Positions 13,426 to 23,040 of a stretch of DNA of 64,000 nucleotides are shown piece by piece. This DNA comes from Gerris lacustris. Lineage: Eukaryota > Arthropoda > Insecta > Hemiptera > Gerridae. The translations under genes were made by a program, and so were the position numbers. The stretch lies in NCBI GenBank assembly GCA_951217055.1, contig OX578283.1, positions 31,716,260 to 31,780,259 of the forward strand. The letters are read 5' to 3'. Under the pieces are notes generated by a model, which was not told the DNA's origin, searched no databases, and saw only the letters and a list, made by a program, of their open reading frames with translations. Position 1 is the stretch's first letter. Each line of letters begins with the position of its first letter.

Positions 13426-15957
13426 CCTTAATTATATTTGAATTATACTTTACATACACACATTTATATACATAAAAAAGTACCGGTAAAATATTATTGT
13501 CTTTAATGTTAAATAACAATATTGCTACATTTCAACATTAACATTATATTATGTACGGGATGGCAGCCCACTAACTATTTATAATTAAATTAATTGTTGA
13601 TATATTTACTATTTCATATGGCTATGAACTGACCATGTAGAACCAGCCGAACTTATCATAAGGTATATCGACGCCTGCAAAGGCTGGGAGAGTTCTTGCT
13701 ATGCTGAGAAGTGGATCGGTGTATCCGTTGAATAGCAGATCTCCCACTTGTTGTCTGATGTATACATTCTGCCCTGTCGTGGTTAAACTCAGCGATAGTG
13801 ACTTTCTCATAAATAATTTCCAGTTTCTTACTGTATGGGCTGCTGACTGAAAATAATGCAAACACATTATGTAGAATTACAAAGACAATGAGTAGAAATA
13901 CTAACACATTGAGTAGAAGTACAAACACATTGAGTAGAAGTACAAACACATTGAGTAGAAATACTAACAAATTGAGTAGAAATATTAACACATTGAGTAG
14001 AAATACTAACACATTAAGTAGAAATACTAACACATTGAGTAGAAATACAAATATATTGAGTAAAAATTCAAACAAATGAAACAAATTAAGTAGATATACA
14101 AACACAAATGTAAAAAAGAGCAAGTTGTTCGTATACCGTGGTTTTGTAGAATTTATTCGTACTGAATAAAATTTAAAGAACAAACTTAATTTTTAAATTG
14201 TTAATATTCAATAAAGAGAGGGTTTGAATACTTTAGTCGGTATTCATCAATGAATTATAACCGGTCTCTATTAGATATTTATATATTTTGGTTGTTGAAC
14301 ATTTACACATAAAAATGTAATCTTTGTCTTATTCATTATAATAATGATAAACGAAAGATTTTTTCTTCAAAGCGGGGTTTTTATTTCTGACGAGATAATA
14401 CATTGTGAAAGGAATACAATGAGCTGGGAGAGATTTAATTTTAACTCAAGAATTTCAATTTGAATCAGGATTTATCTTCTGTCAAATACTGTTCCATCTT
14501 TATATTTCCACACTGTATTATTCCTCAACTGCCTTTTTTGTTGGAAAATTGCCTCTTTAAAAAAAAAAAAAAAAATAATAAATTGGATGGAAAAGTCTTA
14601 TTTTACTTTCTTACATACGATGTATATATAGAGACAAAGTATTGTAAGGCCTAGTAATTCAGGCAGATTTCGATGAAGAATGTAAGCTCTATATTTAGGG
14701 TCACCTACAACAATAAACTAAAAAAAAACGTAAAAAACAATTTCTTGAAAATGGTGACGACGATTTTTAAAATTAAAATGTAGTCTATTTAAATACGAAT
14801 CTAACCATATAAGTAGTTTTCCCAAGAAAAATCTAGTTCTTGAGAAAATTGCTCCAAACGCGGACGGTGAGAGGCCCGGTTCGTCCCACTAGGGAGGAGT
14901 TATTTTTATGGTAAATTGTTCTATAATTAATAAATTATTGTACTTGAAGCAACTAATAAATTAAATACAATTAGTGATGCACTCGTATAAGAGAAAGTTT
15001 AGTACTACTTGCATCGAACGGACTGATGATTCCTTTATTACAATTTCTATACTCCTGGGACATATTGTTTCTATACTCCTTGAACTTTTATATGTTTTAT
15101 AGACATTTCTTTGACAGTTTGCTTCCGAGCTTACCGAAGGTAACGGAAGCTATGTGATCGTTCTGAAGAACGAAAAATTTTTAGATCTCCGATTTCAAAA
15201 ATTCCAAGACAGAAATCCGTTTCAGACATCAGGGAACATTTTTGGTTCCGTGTCTGTCTGTCGGTCAGTCGTTCAATTTTTGCGAACCAACATATCTTAA
15301 AAACTACACGCCCAATTTTAATGAAATTTGGGTGGTAGGTCATAATTAGCCCATTGTTGGTCCTATATAAGTTTCAACCTAATGCGCCTATTTGTTTCTC
15401 TTCCACATGCGCACAAACATAAATTTATTTACACCTATAGCTTCAAAATTACTTATCTGATTTGAATGAAACTTTTATAGTTTATCGAAAGTAAGCCGTA
15501 GATAGCCCCAGATTAATTTGAACCGGCTGCGCTCTTTAACTTTTGCCAAATTGATACTTTAATTCGTGTACAAAATCAAAACAATTTTGATAGTATAAAA
15601 AAACGGGGGAAACAATTCCAAGACAGATAATAATGACTTGTAAAAGCATAAAATCAATAAAGTACGTGGATAGGATGCAAGGAAGCTATGTGCCACACCA
15701 ATTGGCAGTCTATTTTCTTCTGCCTGCCTTCTTAAATTAAGAAAATCATGTTAGAACACTCAACACACTATGCTTTCTTTTTAGAAAAATGATATACAAG
15801 GACATAATGAAAGCCAACTACTGGCACAATAAAGTTTTCATATATTGGAAGTTAAACTCAAAGATTACTGAAAATGGAATTAAATAGATTGCGCAAGCTG
15901 ATGTTAATCAAATGATTATTACAAGCAAGTAAAGTAACAATAAAAGACAAGCCGACG

Positions 15958-15991
<34 letters not shown>

Positions 15992-18900
15992 ATTTGAAGA
16001 ACACTTGACCGGAAAAAACACTTAAAATAAAAAAAAACTTAGTGTCATTGTCTTTAGAGTATGTGTGACAAGTATCTGGATCGATTGCATTGAAAGATGA
16101 AAAGTCTAATCCACTCTTGTTTTGCAAAGAAAATCTTAAAGATGAAAAGTCGACCTTTCAAAAATAATAGTATTGTTTTAGAGTTTAGAGTCATAGAAGC
16201 TGTCTCATAGATTTATTGCAAGGGAGTTATAAACAAAATCGAAAGTTTAGTTACAAATTATTGTATGGATAGGTTCTCTATATTCTACGTCACAATACGT
16301 AATATATACTGTCTTTAACTAATTGCTACTTATAAGCCCGTAATATTAATAGATAAAAAATAAGTATTATCTTTTTAAAAGTCAGGGACAGAATAAGTTA
16401 AAGCACATATTTCAAACTTTAAAATCTACTTTGTATTATAATGCCTCGTTTACATTCAGTCACTTCTACTGCTCCTCGCGCTGCTGTATTTACTCCTCAA
16501 ACTCAAAATACTTCTGTGGCAGGATCAAGGGCAGTGAGTGTTTACATTCTCTCTGCTACCAATTCTACCTAAATAGAGGACGTCGCAGCTTCAGCAAAAT
16601 ATTGCATCCTTTATGTTAAACAGTTTCTGTCGATACCTTATTTGTGGATATTGCCGAAATAGTTACGAAATTAGTTAGTGTTTAAGTTTCAAATGTGATA
16701 TTTTCAAAATAGCGGCAGATATCAAAACGAAATTCACTGGGACTGTTGGTTTTATAAAGAGGTATAATCGCTGTTCAGCGCAATTGGTACATTTGTCTAT
16801 TTTTTAACCCAGCAAAATCGGTTTAGGCAAGTAAGTAGAAGAACAGAGTGTAAAACCTCCCGGCCACTCACGCTGCCTGGTTATTAAAGGGAGCAACGGG
16901 CAGCGCGAGTAGCAAGTGGCAGGTGCATGGGCTGCGCAAGTGCATGGGCTGCCCTCTTCCCTCCTCACTTTCACGGAAGTGGCAGAATGTAAATGGGGCT
17001 TAAGAAGAGGAGGAAGAGGGAAAGGAAGAGGGTTGTTTACATTTCCTAATGTCAAAATATTTAAGATCCAATATTTATTTCCTTTGGAACATAGTTTAAA
17101 AATAAAAGCTCATCGATCAAATACGAATTTAGGCAGGATCTTACATTGCCTTTTAAGTTATCATGTCGCTTTCAGATTATACGTTGTTATGGCACATATT
17201 CTTTTTGTTTTAAAAATTATGATTAACTATCGGGTGATTGACTTAGTCGAGTGGATATCATCCAAAATTGCCTAAAAGAACTGCCCAAACATATCTGGTT
17301 ATAGAACCACAGAAAGGTGAAGCATATTTCACCTTGATAACTCCATCATTAAGTGGTCTCTTTGTTCTGTAATAATCTAAAAATGTTTAGATCAGGATCA
17401 AGAAGTAAAAAGAAACAGCAAATCAATAAATATCCTAAATCATCTAAGTTATGGAGACAGTAATATGAAAATGAATGTTTAAAAATTGTACATTGAAAGC
17501 ATTATTGCCTCTAAAACATCTGGTTTGAATAAAAAATAATATCTTAATAATAATAAACTTAATGTATAAACTAATTTAATTTTAACTTCATAACATTTTT
17601 AATTCGTTGTTATTGCTAAAGAAGTTAGAACAGGCAGAAACGTAGTGCGTAACCGGCGGCGAAAAAGAATTGTTTTATCAGATAACTCAAGTTATACTAT
17701 ACTAATTCACAAGTTTCTAATCTTTTAGTGTTGACTGTAGTAATAAACTAATTTTTTACAATCTACGAGTAAAAGAGATAAGAGTTATATATATTAGTTT
17801 TATGTTAATAGAAATTAACATAAAACAATTATATCCCGAATAGTGCAAAGTACATGTAACACTGCATAGCTATAGAAGAGAAAACAATATGCTCAGCCAA
17901 AGATTCTATACTTAAATACGAATTGAAGGAGTATTAATGATACTTTTTTGATGATATCTGCTCTTTAAAATTATAATTTATGTGTAGCAATTGTATTTTA
18001 GAGTAAATTTTAAAATTGGCTCACCGTGATTCATCTCTACAGAATGGCAAATTATGATAAATTTGTTACAATAATGAATAATTCTTATGTGAAAAACATA
18101 TTATTTCCATGATCTTTGATGTCAGTTGATAGTACTAATGTTAAATTAAATTTTAATACTACGATAACTGCTTAAATTTAAAACTAATTATGCTCACCAT
18201 TGATATGACGTTAAGAGTAGTAACGGTATCGTTCAGTGATCCAACTGATCTCTCCTCGTCAAAGAACCATTTCCTGCCTATGCGGTACGTCAAAGTTCCG
18301 TTTGAATTCCATGTGATGTCCGTCTTCTCTTCCTTCATACTGGACAGACAAGAGTCGACTATAACATTAAACCAATTAGCAACAGCTTGCTTATCATTAA
18401 AACTAATTTACTATCAATTTTGGTTAAATCCAGTTTGATATGTCATGATCAGAATATTTAAAAGAATACTTTTTTAGTTTAAGTTGATCAAAAATGTTTT
18501 TTTAATAAAAATTGCCCCGGAAGATAAGGGCATCGGCAACATACTCTAGTTACATTATGCTTTTATCTAATGCGCTTAATTATTTAAACCTGGTTGGGTT
18601 CAGCTTTTTGAGCTTCCAAAACTTGATTTCGAAAAACTCGCTCCCCCCTCCTCCCTCCCTTCCCTGGCAACATTGATTACTTACGCTAGTCTAATATAAT
18701 GAAGTTCTAGGTCTTCAATGCTTGAAGCATCTTTAGCAGGTTTGTTCATGGTGTCCTTAATTTAAGACAGGTGTGAACTGAATGTGAACAGTTCATACCT
18801 GTCTTAAACTAAGGACACCATGAATAACCCTGAAGATGCTTCTAGCAGTAGGAGCGAAACGTCGGGAGTCGGGACGTACACCTTTCGAGACGCGGTCACC

Positions 18901-20769
18901 ACCGGAAGACTTAGAACTTCATTACAACTGTTATAGTCTAATATAAAATTAGGTTTGACCATATAACTTCCTTGATGGTATGGGCAACGCATAGTCCAGA
19001 TATAATCATAGGGAACAGTGGTTATAGGTTTAGTGAGTGTCTTAACTACTTGTTTATTACATAGGTTTAACTTTGTAAAATGTTTGTATTGTGGATAGAC
19101 CTACATAGTTGTTTTTCAGTTGTTGTGTTTAAAGGTGGCTAAACACATGTACAGGTTTACCTCTCACTGAGAACGTTTTGTGTCACTGTTAAAGTTTGTG
19201 GTCACTGTAATGTTTTGTGGATAAAGGGGGAAAAATTCAAGTTGTTTACGTATCATTATATATATATATATATTTTTTTTTTTTATTCCAGGGGGCTTTT
19301 ACTCCCGAAGACGCAGGCCACTTAGGTGGGCGGTGGGCCCATTGAACAAACCCAGGTCATCATTATAGAGTAAGTACTAACCTTGAATATTTTTCCTATT
19401 ATATGAATAGGAATTATTAAGAGCTTATTAATTTGAACTAATTTTACAAATTATTTTTTTACCGCATTAGCCTCCTTATACATGTTTTTCCTTGACCTAT
19501 ATCTATTAGAGATTAAAATTATTTTACATTTGTTCCTTGTTCGATAAAAATTGTTTTTACGATGGTAATTAAAAATATTATTCGCGCTCTATAGCTGTAG
19601 AATTTATTTGAATCAGTAAGTATACAATTTTTGTACTTAATATTCTTCTTCTGGATTACTCTTTGTCCCTTTAACTTACTTTATCTCAATTTTACTTACT
19701 TATTTCGTTCCTCTTCTAACTTTTAGTGTAGAGGAGAGAGGAGCATATATGAGTGTTTGCCCTCGAATTGATGGTTTCAAGTTATTTTAATAGAACATGA
19801 GCATGGCTATAAGGAGAATACTTTAACACTAAGTTTTCGTAGATTACCAATTATTGATTTGACAGTGGACCCCACGACATAAGCTTTAATATTAAACCAA
19901 AGTGTGGATAATTTATTACTCACCGCAAATAATTCCACAAATGTATTTGGTAGTACTAACTTAAAAAAAACTTTCCACAACTACATACTCACTTAAATCT
20001 GTAAGGTCCAAGTTGAACTAAATTTGGTTTCTCGATGCCCAGTTCATTTGGATTTGTCCAGTTGTACATATAGAAATTCATGTACATTGGTATAGGTGTA
20101 TCCCTCCATATTTTAAATGAATCAGAATCAGGCCGAAGCACCAACTCCTGCAAAAGGTAATTGTGCATTATTAGTACAGAAAACATTGGGTGATTGTATA
20201 AGAGGTATATAAATCAAAGAAGATTATATAGGGATATTGATGAAATGAAAAAAAAAAAAAAATTAAAAATATCCATTATAATTCAGCAACTATGTTGTTT
20301 TCCAAATCGTCAGTAAAACATAGTGGAGATAATTTGAAATTTTTGCGAAAAGTATTCATTATTTTTGATCAAATGGTATCAAAAAGACATATAGACATTG
20401 CCTTTCAAATAGCAAGGGTCTTCAGCTATTTGAATTAACTTAATTAGTATGATTATAAAGTCCAAGTTTTAAGCGATATGTATGTAGCGACTTCGGGACA
20501 CGGGATAATTTGGAAATATCCAGAATATGTATAACCTTTACCAAATGAGAAGTTACAAAGAAAACAAGTATATAAGTGGTTAACAATTACTATTAACTAG
20601 TGGTTAATATTACTATATAATTTATTTATAAAAACAAATTAACCTTAAGAAAGATGCTGTGAAGGACTGCGTCGAAGGAGAAGAAGGTTATGGTACCAAT
20701 GAGAAGAAACGTTACACCGAAGATAAAAGCAAAAATATTCCTTATTCTACCCAACCTTGCCTTGGCCAT
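4271..20769 (-). CDS. CD36-family class B scavenger receptor, ten coding exons (whole gene)
   Basis: CD36-family proteins are two-pass membrane proteins that bind or import lipids, lipoproteins, carotenoids or apoptotic cells. Coding exons in transcript order are 20769-20644, 20147-19993, 18339-18198, 13846-13634, 10376-10302, 9607-9468, 7736-7445, 6565-6492, 6058-5858 and 4397-4271. All introns are GT/AG and all phases agree, giving 514 residues, the usual family length. Membrane segments lie near residues 11-32 and 441-467. The ectodomain has the ELVLRPDSDSF block, GPYRF, TTLNV, YDKFGWFYM, GELFPPG and PHFLHADP. Six cysteines at about 254, 283, 322, 324, 328 and 339 match the family's three disulfides. 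N-glycosylation sequons occur near 71, 107, 130, 214, 313 and 335. Family assignment is firm. The subgroup (emp, croquemort, ninaD or SNMP-like) and the ligand cannot be settled from sequence alone. Confidence 0.93.
4398..5857 (-). other. intron 9 of the CD36-family gene
   Basis: A 1460-nt intron, donor GTAAGT and acceptor TTTTTTTTTAG. It contains a tRNA-like A-box fragment (5703-5740) and a GAGTAGAGGAATGA word repeated at about 5212-5250. If retained, it ends the protein at once at TAA. Confidence 0.75.
5703..5740 (+). repeat. tRNA-like 5' half (A box only)
   Basis: GCCTCTGATAGCTCAGTAG followed by ATTAGAGTG resembles a tRNA 5' half with an intact A box (TAGCTCAGTAG). No B box follows, so this is more likely a truncated tRNA-derived SINE head than a working tRNA gene. 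Confidence 0.35.
5858..6058 (-). CDS. CD36-family receptor, coding exon 9 (second membrane segment)
   Basis: The first base completes Ser406, then residues 407-472 plus two bases of codon 473. It contains YFPMMWFEQ (family pattern P-x-x-W-hydrophobic-E) and the C-terminal membrane helix near 441-467, followed by CLVCDPAK. The sequence at the 3' end is AAAAAGTAAGT, so a perfect donor (5857-5852) contains an in-frame TAA. Without splicing, the protein would end six residues after the helix. Confidence 0.93.
6492..6565 (-). CDS. CD36-family receptor, coding exon 8
   Basis: Encodes residues 382-405 plus two bases of codon 406. It reads ETGIPLDVAARFQINILL, matching the family pattern (P)xTGxPLxxxxRxQxN. 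The acceptor is TTAATGTGCAG and the donor a perfect GTAAGT. Confidence 0.94.
6566..7444 (-). other. intron 7 of the CD36-family gene
   Basis: 879 nt, AT-rich, with no repeat or RNA gene that I recognise. The adjoining intron 8 (6059-6491) also looks empty. Confidence 0.7.
7445..7736 (-). CDS. CD36-family receptor, coding exon 7
   Basis: The largest coding exon. Its first base completes Arg284 of DLCR, then residues 285-381 follow. It has the cysteine cluster ECFCSGTC and TTCRLGAPGF (Cys 322, 324, 328, 339), then SYPHFLHADPIYRDQVIGM and LYITLEP, as in CD36 proteins. The acceptor is GATTTTCTAG and the donor GTGAGT. Confidence 0.95.
7961..8486 (+). mobile_element. mariner-family element, internally deleted, in intron 6
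   Basis: Terminal inverted repeats of about 29 bp: left CTCTGTCCCATAAATACGTA, right (complement) GTCTGTCCCAAAAATACGTA. The element is flanked by TA on both sides (7959-7960 and 8487-8488), as mariner requires. Inside, PPYSPDLAPSDFFV (about 8200-8241) is the mariner transposase signature around its last catalytic Asp. FPK and the C-terminal YFEG lie in shifted frames. At 526 bp it is far shorter than the roughly 1.3 kb of an intact mariner and cannot encode a working transposase. Confidence 0.88.
9468..9607 (-). CDS. CD36-family receptor, coding exon 6
   Basis: Encodes residues 238-283 plus two bases of codon 284. It has the EGACAKVYGSAGELFPPG motif and ends with the SADLC part of the family's (S)DLCR signature. 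Cysteines at residues 254 and 283 are the first two of the six conserved ones. The acceptor is TTTTGCTTTAG and the donor GTAGAT. Confidence 0.94.
9608..10301 (-). other. intron 5 of the CD36-family gene
   Basis: 694 nt, strongly AT-rich at 9890-9990, with a small GC-richer patch at 9710-9790 (GGAGGGGAGATGG, CTTAGGCCTAGG). No gene seen. Confidence 0.65.
10302..10376 (-). CDS. CD36-family receptor, coding exon 5
   Basis: A 75-nt exon for residues 213-237, starting RNSSSDFEGTFNMDTGE, which continues directly from the GWFYM block of exon 4. The acceptor is ATTTTTCAG and the donor GTAGGA. It is in phase 0 on both sides, so skipping it would remove 25 residues without a frameshift. Confidence 0.92.
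10455..10518. repeat. 64-bp perfect palindrome in intron 4
   Basis: Arms of 32 nt with no loop. The left arm starts TTAGTCTTCTATGGTGTGGG and the centre is AGGGTATACCCT at 10486/10487. I found no mismatch between the arms. Such a sequence can extrude as a cruciform and is prone to deletion. Confidence 0.92.
10750..10891. repeat. pair of inverted hammerhead-core-like motifs 2 and 3
   Basis: On the minus strand (10786-10750) CCCCTGAAGA, a hairpin region, then GCGAAAGGTCG. On the plus strand (10853-10891) CCCCTGAAGA, then CGCTTCT-AACAT-AGGAGGC, then GAAAAGTCG. The two face away from each other across about 66 bp. Downstream, the word CATGTCGCGGTCAGCACGGG is shared with the copy at 18890 in related form, so both belong to one repeat family. 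Confidence 0.5.
11535..11755. repeat. foldback repeat of about 220 bp in intron 4
   Basis: Left arm 11535-11641 and right arm 11649-11755 are near-perfect complements around a 7-nt loop. Matching pieces include TAGTAAACACATTATAC and GGGTAATAGGTC with their complements. No open frame. It looks like a foldback or MITE and may form a very strong hairpin in the pre-mRNA. Confidence 0.88.
12350..12560. repeat. small inverted-repeat element in intron 4
   Basis: TTCTTTAGATTTTTACTCCCC at about 12351 faces GGGGAGTAACAATCTAAAGAA at about 12384. GGGAGTAAAAATCTAAAGAA recurs at about 12530. The related word TTTTTACTCC...GGAGTAAAAA occurs at 11867-11895. This is probably a decayed MITE family. Confidence 0.45.
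12690..13228 (+). pseudogene. Jockey-like reverse transcriptase, C-terminal fragment
   Basis: About 179 codons of the C-terminal end of a non-LTR reverse transcriptase ORF. The catalytic palm is missing because of 5' truncation, so no enzyme can be made. The conserved YLGLYLDRRLTW block and the LWG...SN...Q...LR block are typical of Jockey-type elements. There is no in-frame stop before the natural end. Confidence 0.88.
12690..13423 (+). mobile_element. Jockey-clade LINE, 5'-truncated copy with 11-bp target duplication
   Basis: A partial reverse-transcriptase C-terminal region (FSLRHGNCEP, VRYLGLYLDRRLTWAHH, TYGIELWGC, APYYVSNQ, RRLKRQWPRDLI) is open from 12689 to the stop at 13228. A 3' UTR, AATAAA (13384) and an A run (13394-13423) follow. 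TACCCTTAATT occurs right before the first LINE codons (12679-12689) and right after the A run (13424-13434). This perfect 11-bp duplication fixes both ends. The uninterrupted frame and perfect duplication indicate a young insertion, in sense orientation opposite to the host gene. Confidence 0.92.
13634..13846 (-). CDS. CD36-family receptor, coding exon 4
   Basis: Encodes residues 142-212. It includes the VGDLLFNGYTDPLL motif (family pattern V-E-L-hydrophobic-G-Y-x-DP-hydrophobic-L) and ends with VDIPYDKFGWFYM, a block shared by many insect members. The acceptor follows ATTATTTTCAG. The donor is GTCAGT, slightly weaker than the others. A tandem TCAGTCAG at the acceptor leaves a 4-nt ambiguity, but only the first AG keeps frame. 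Confidence 0.92.
13878..14085. repeat. 21-bp minisatellite, about nine units
   Basis: Units of the form ACACATTGAGTAGAAATACTA repeat with one or two substitutions each. The array starts just inside intron 3, about 30 nt from exon 4, and so contributes to the exon's upstream branch-point region. Confidence 0.92.
15118..15715 (+). repeat. 600-bp dispersed repeat, copy A
   Basis: Begins GCTTCCGAGCTTACCGAAGG and ends near CACACCAATTGGCAGTC. The same order of blocks is found at 35902-36482 (same strand) and 27975-28575 (opposite strand). No terminal inverted repeat and no poly(A). On the minus strand an open frame gives GRVVFKICWFAKIERLTDRQ, closely matched by copy B. Confidence 0.8.
18198..18339 (-). 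CDS. CD36-family receptor, coding exon 3
   Basis: Its first base completes codon 94, followed by residues 95-141. It contains EEKTDITW, NGTLTYR, KWFFDEERSVGSLND and TTLNV, all in the order seen in CD36 proteins. The acceptor is TTGTCTGTCCAG and the donor GTGAGC. The exon ends in phase 0. NGT and NDT sequons are present. Confidence 0.93.
18700..18960. repeat. foldback with hammerhead-core-like motif 4, in intron 2
   Basis: AATATAATGAAGTTCTAGGTC and TTCATGGTGTCCTTAA on the left are inverted on the right as ACTTAGAACTTCATT and TTAAACTAAGGACACCATGAA. The right half carries CCCTGAAGA (18828), a hairpin GCTTCT/AGGAGC, then GAAACGTC...GACGTA. The element lies in a 1653-nt intron that has nothing else except a TA/T-rich stretch at 19255-19285. 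Confidence 0.6.
18828..18880 (+). ncRNA. hammerhead-ribozyme-like core, candidate
   Basis: CTGAAGA fits the CUGANGA box. A 6-bp stem II (GCTTCT with AGGAGC, one G-T pair) has loop AGCAGT. GAAA is followed by a 5-bp stem III (ACGTC with GACGT) and H17 is A. Stem I, between the flanks CCATGAATAACC and CACCTTTCG, is not evident, so this may be a decayed or inactive copy. Confidence 0.35.
19993..20147 (-). CDS. CD36-family receptor, coding exon 2
   Basis: Encodes residues 43-93 plus two bases of codon 94. It carries the most diagnostic N-terminal block of the family: ELVLRPDSDSFKIW, then a Pro/Tyr stretch, FYMYNWTNPNE and KPNLVQLGPYRF. The acceptor is TTTTGCAG and the donor GTGAGT (19992-19987). 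The NWT at residue 71 is an N-glycosylation sequon. Confidence 0.95.
20644..20769 (-). CDS. CD36-family receptor, coding exon 1 (N-terminus, first membrane segment)
   Basis: Encodes residues 1-42, beginning MAKARLGRIRNIFAF. A basic cytoplasmic start is followed by a hydrophobic segment near residues 11-32, as expected for the uncleaved signal anchor of this family. The ATG sits one base after a good acceptor (TTTTTTGTTTCAG, AG at 20772-20771), which implies an upstream 5' non-coding exon that I could not locate. The exon ends in phase 0 before GTTAAT. Confidence 0.88.
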
Positions 20770-20859
20770 CCTGAAACAAAAAATCGCTTGACATTTAAAA
20801 TTTTCATAAGATCCAATCCCAACTATTTCACTTATTAAGTGAAATAGTAAGGATTCTTA
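20770..20859 (-). other. intron upstream of the CD36 start codon
   Basis: The AG at 20772-20771 is preceded by a T-rich tract and followed by GATG, so the translation start is at an acceptor. The non-coding first exon and promoter must lie further right. I could not identify them. Confidence 0.55.
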
Positions 20860-21538
20860 GGGCTCATTCACACTGGGATTCCAGAATGCGATTCACGAAT
20901 GCGATTCGTGTATGAGATTCAAAAAAGTATCAGATTCAGTATCTCGGCAGCTTCTTCCCCCCACTTTTCCTAGTTTTGATCCCACTTTTATTATACACTA
21001 ACATATATATGTATTTAATTTTTAAATAATTAATTATATTTTATTTATTATTATATTCATAATTAATCTATTTTATTTAAAGTAAATAAAACAATTGAAA
21101 AAAAAATATATTAAATAATATATTACATTGATTTATTAATATATGTATATAATTAAAATATTTTATGCAACGTAAATAAAATTATTTATAATAAAATATT
21201 ATAAATAATGATATTACAGTAATTATTATGAATTTATAATTAAAATATTTTATTAAAAGAAAATAAATAGCAAGAGGATTGAAGCAGAATGCGATTCAGA
21301 ATCGCCTAGTCTGAATGGGCCCATATAGCGCAATGTATCATGAGCCGCTTTCTAAGAAGAATTCTAAAAAGAATCGAGGCGGCTCACGGGGACGGGATAC
21401 TCGATTTGAGAATCTCATACGAATCGCATACCGGAATCGTAGTCTGAATGGACATAAGCAAAATACATAGGCCGCCTGGTATCATTAGAATCTTAGATTC
21501 GTGAATCGCATTCGGGAATCTCTAGTGTGAATGAGGCC
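20860..21538. mobile_element. MITE-like element with inverted ends and GAATCGCATTC subrepeats
   Basis: The left end GGGCTCATTCACACTGGGAT and right end (complement) GGCCTCATTCACACTAGAGA form inverted repeats of about 45 bp. Inside are many GAATGCGATTC or GAATCGCATTC words in both directions, and a nested unit ending TAGTCTGAATGG at 21310 and 21440. The middle (20990-21270) is extremely AT-rich. No transposase. No clear target duplication. Confidence 0.75.
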
Positions 21539-21699
21539 TTGTTATAGATTATATTATTTTACTATAGTTTTTATTTAAATGGATGTAACGTAGGGACAAC
21601 GGATTTTATTTTAATATAATATATTAGACAAGTGACCATTTAAGAAATCACAATAGGCCAATCAATACGTAAATTTATATTGGAACTCTTATTATTGGT

Positions 21700-22110
21700 C
21701 CTTCGAGCCCGGAAGTTACTGTCTGTTGTGTAGTAATGTTAATCTACCCAATCGTCTGTTGTAAATGTTGTCTTTTTATTTAGGCAGGTAGTGGCTCTAA
21801 GTAATATGGATTCAACACAATCCTCTTTTGTAGTTGTAACTCGTAATTGTTGTCTCTTTCTTTAGGTATGTAGTCACCAATTAATGTGGAATCTTCACAA
21901 TCGTCTGCTGCAAATGATGTCTCTTTAGGCAGGTGTCGCTCTAAGTAAAATGGATTCAACTCAATCGTCTGTTGTAACACGTAAGTGGTATCCCTTTAAC
22001 TAAGTAGTCACCAAAAAATTTGGAATTTTCTGAATCGTCTGTTGTTAATGTTGTCTCTTAAGCTTAAGCCATAGAGTACTGTATTAATATGGATTCAGCA
22101 CAATCAAAAC
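21700..22110. repeat. degenerate tandem repeat, unit about 65 bp
   Basis: Blocks such as CAATCGTCTGTTGTAAATG, TTGTCTCTTT, TTAGGCAGGTAG and TAAGTAATATGGATTCAAC recur five or six times with drift. On the minus strand part of it reads as repeated VLNPYYLEPLPA and ELNPFYLERHLP. I take this as a by-product of the repeat, not a gene. Confidence 0.65.
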
Positions 22111-22439
22111 TGTTAGCACAATAATTAAATAGTTAATAATGTCTATCACAAAAGAAAAATAACCTGATATTAACCCTCTGGTTAATAGTACATATATATA
22201 GTTTTGTGAAGTGTGTTGATATAATATATATTTCCTTGGCTGAAAATTATAATATAGGGGCTAAACTATAAATCATAAAATGGAATATGCTTTAAAGTAT
22301 CTAATAAAAGCGAACTAATTATTATTAATTTCTTAAAAGATAAATTAGTCAAAGACAATGCAATTTACAAATTATTGTATAAGCATTCTTTTAACCTATT
22401 ATCTTGTTAAACGAAATATGTACGAGTAAAGGGTGGAGT

Positions 22440-23040
22440 AAAGGGGATTAAAAGAGTGTGTGTTCAAAGTTGTAGAGGTTAACTACTGTAGAGCGGACCC
22501 AATGATTCCCGAGTGAGATTCGACTTTCTTCGGCGACTTTTATTGTGTCCCGAACGTCTAGTCTATTTGTACCTGCCGTCCTTTGTATAGTCCCGCGAAT
22601 CGTTCGGGAATCGTTTAGGACAGGTTTAATACGCATGCGCTAATATTATACTGCGATAAAATCATGTCAGGTTGGAACAGGTTTAGGACTATAAATCGCA
22701 CCGTATTAAAAACATTCAAGGTAACCTAACAGTTAGGGAACCTTCCTGTTTGTTGACATGTGTGACTTGTCCTGTTGACATGTGTGATTGGCATAATTGC
22801 GCATGTACAAACCACTACTTGGTATTGTCAGAGGATCGTTTGGACCGGGCAGTAAAATATTTGGAAACGATCTCTGCGTAAGTTGAAACAGTTTGGATGA
22901 CGGTACAAAACACTGTCACAAGTCGGGTTGGAACGGCTTTTATCCATTGCGCATGCCCGTGACAATCCCACGGACGGTGCACTGCTTGGTTGGAACAAAC
23001 CTATAGCTGCACAATCTCTTTGGTAGCCCCAAGCCAATTA
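22440..23040. repeat. GC-richer patch, probable decayed DNA-transposon remnants
   Basis: Contains GGTTGGAAC three times. GGTTGGAACAAACCT at about 22989 equals the right end of the MITE at 47000-47131, and GCGCATGC words are shared too. Short open frames here have no family I recognise. Confidence 0.4.

Larger units (their letters stand above)
13847..18197 (-). other. intron 3 of the CD36-family gene (4351 nt)
   Basis: The largest intron. It holds the 21-bp minisatellite (13878-14085), one copy of the 600-bp dispersed repeat (15118-15715), an A run at 15961-15987, and a GC-rich patch at 16800-17040 with a direct repeat GTGCATGGGCTGC. No coding exon seen. Confidence 0.7.

Noticed and set aside
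13656..14183. 175-codon minus-strand frame rich in LLNVFVFLLN repeats
   Set aside because: The repeats are translation of the 21-bp minisatellite, joined to an out-of-frame reading of exon 4. Not a protein gene.
16804..17275. possible exons in the GC-rich patch
   Set aside because: The frames on both strands are low in complexity (Pro/Gly/Arg rich), have no domain, and are not bounded by good splice sites.
18190..18438. 82-codon plus-strand open frame
   Set aside because: Antisense shadow of receptor exon 3.
21780..21980. 66-codon frame with repeated LNPYYLEPLP-like words
   Set aside because: It follows the degenerate 65-bp tandem repeat and breaks in neighbouring units. No start context and no conserved family.
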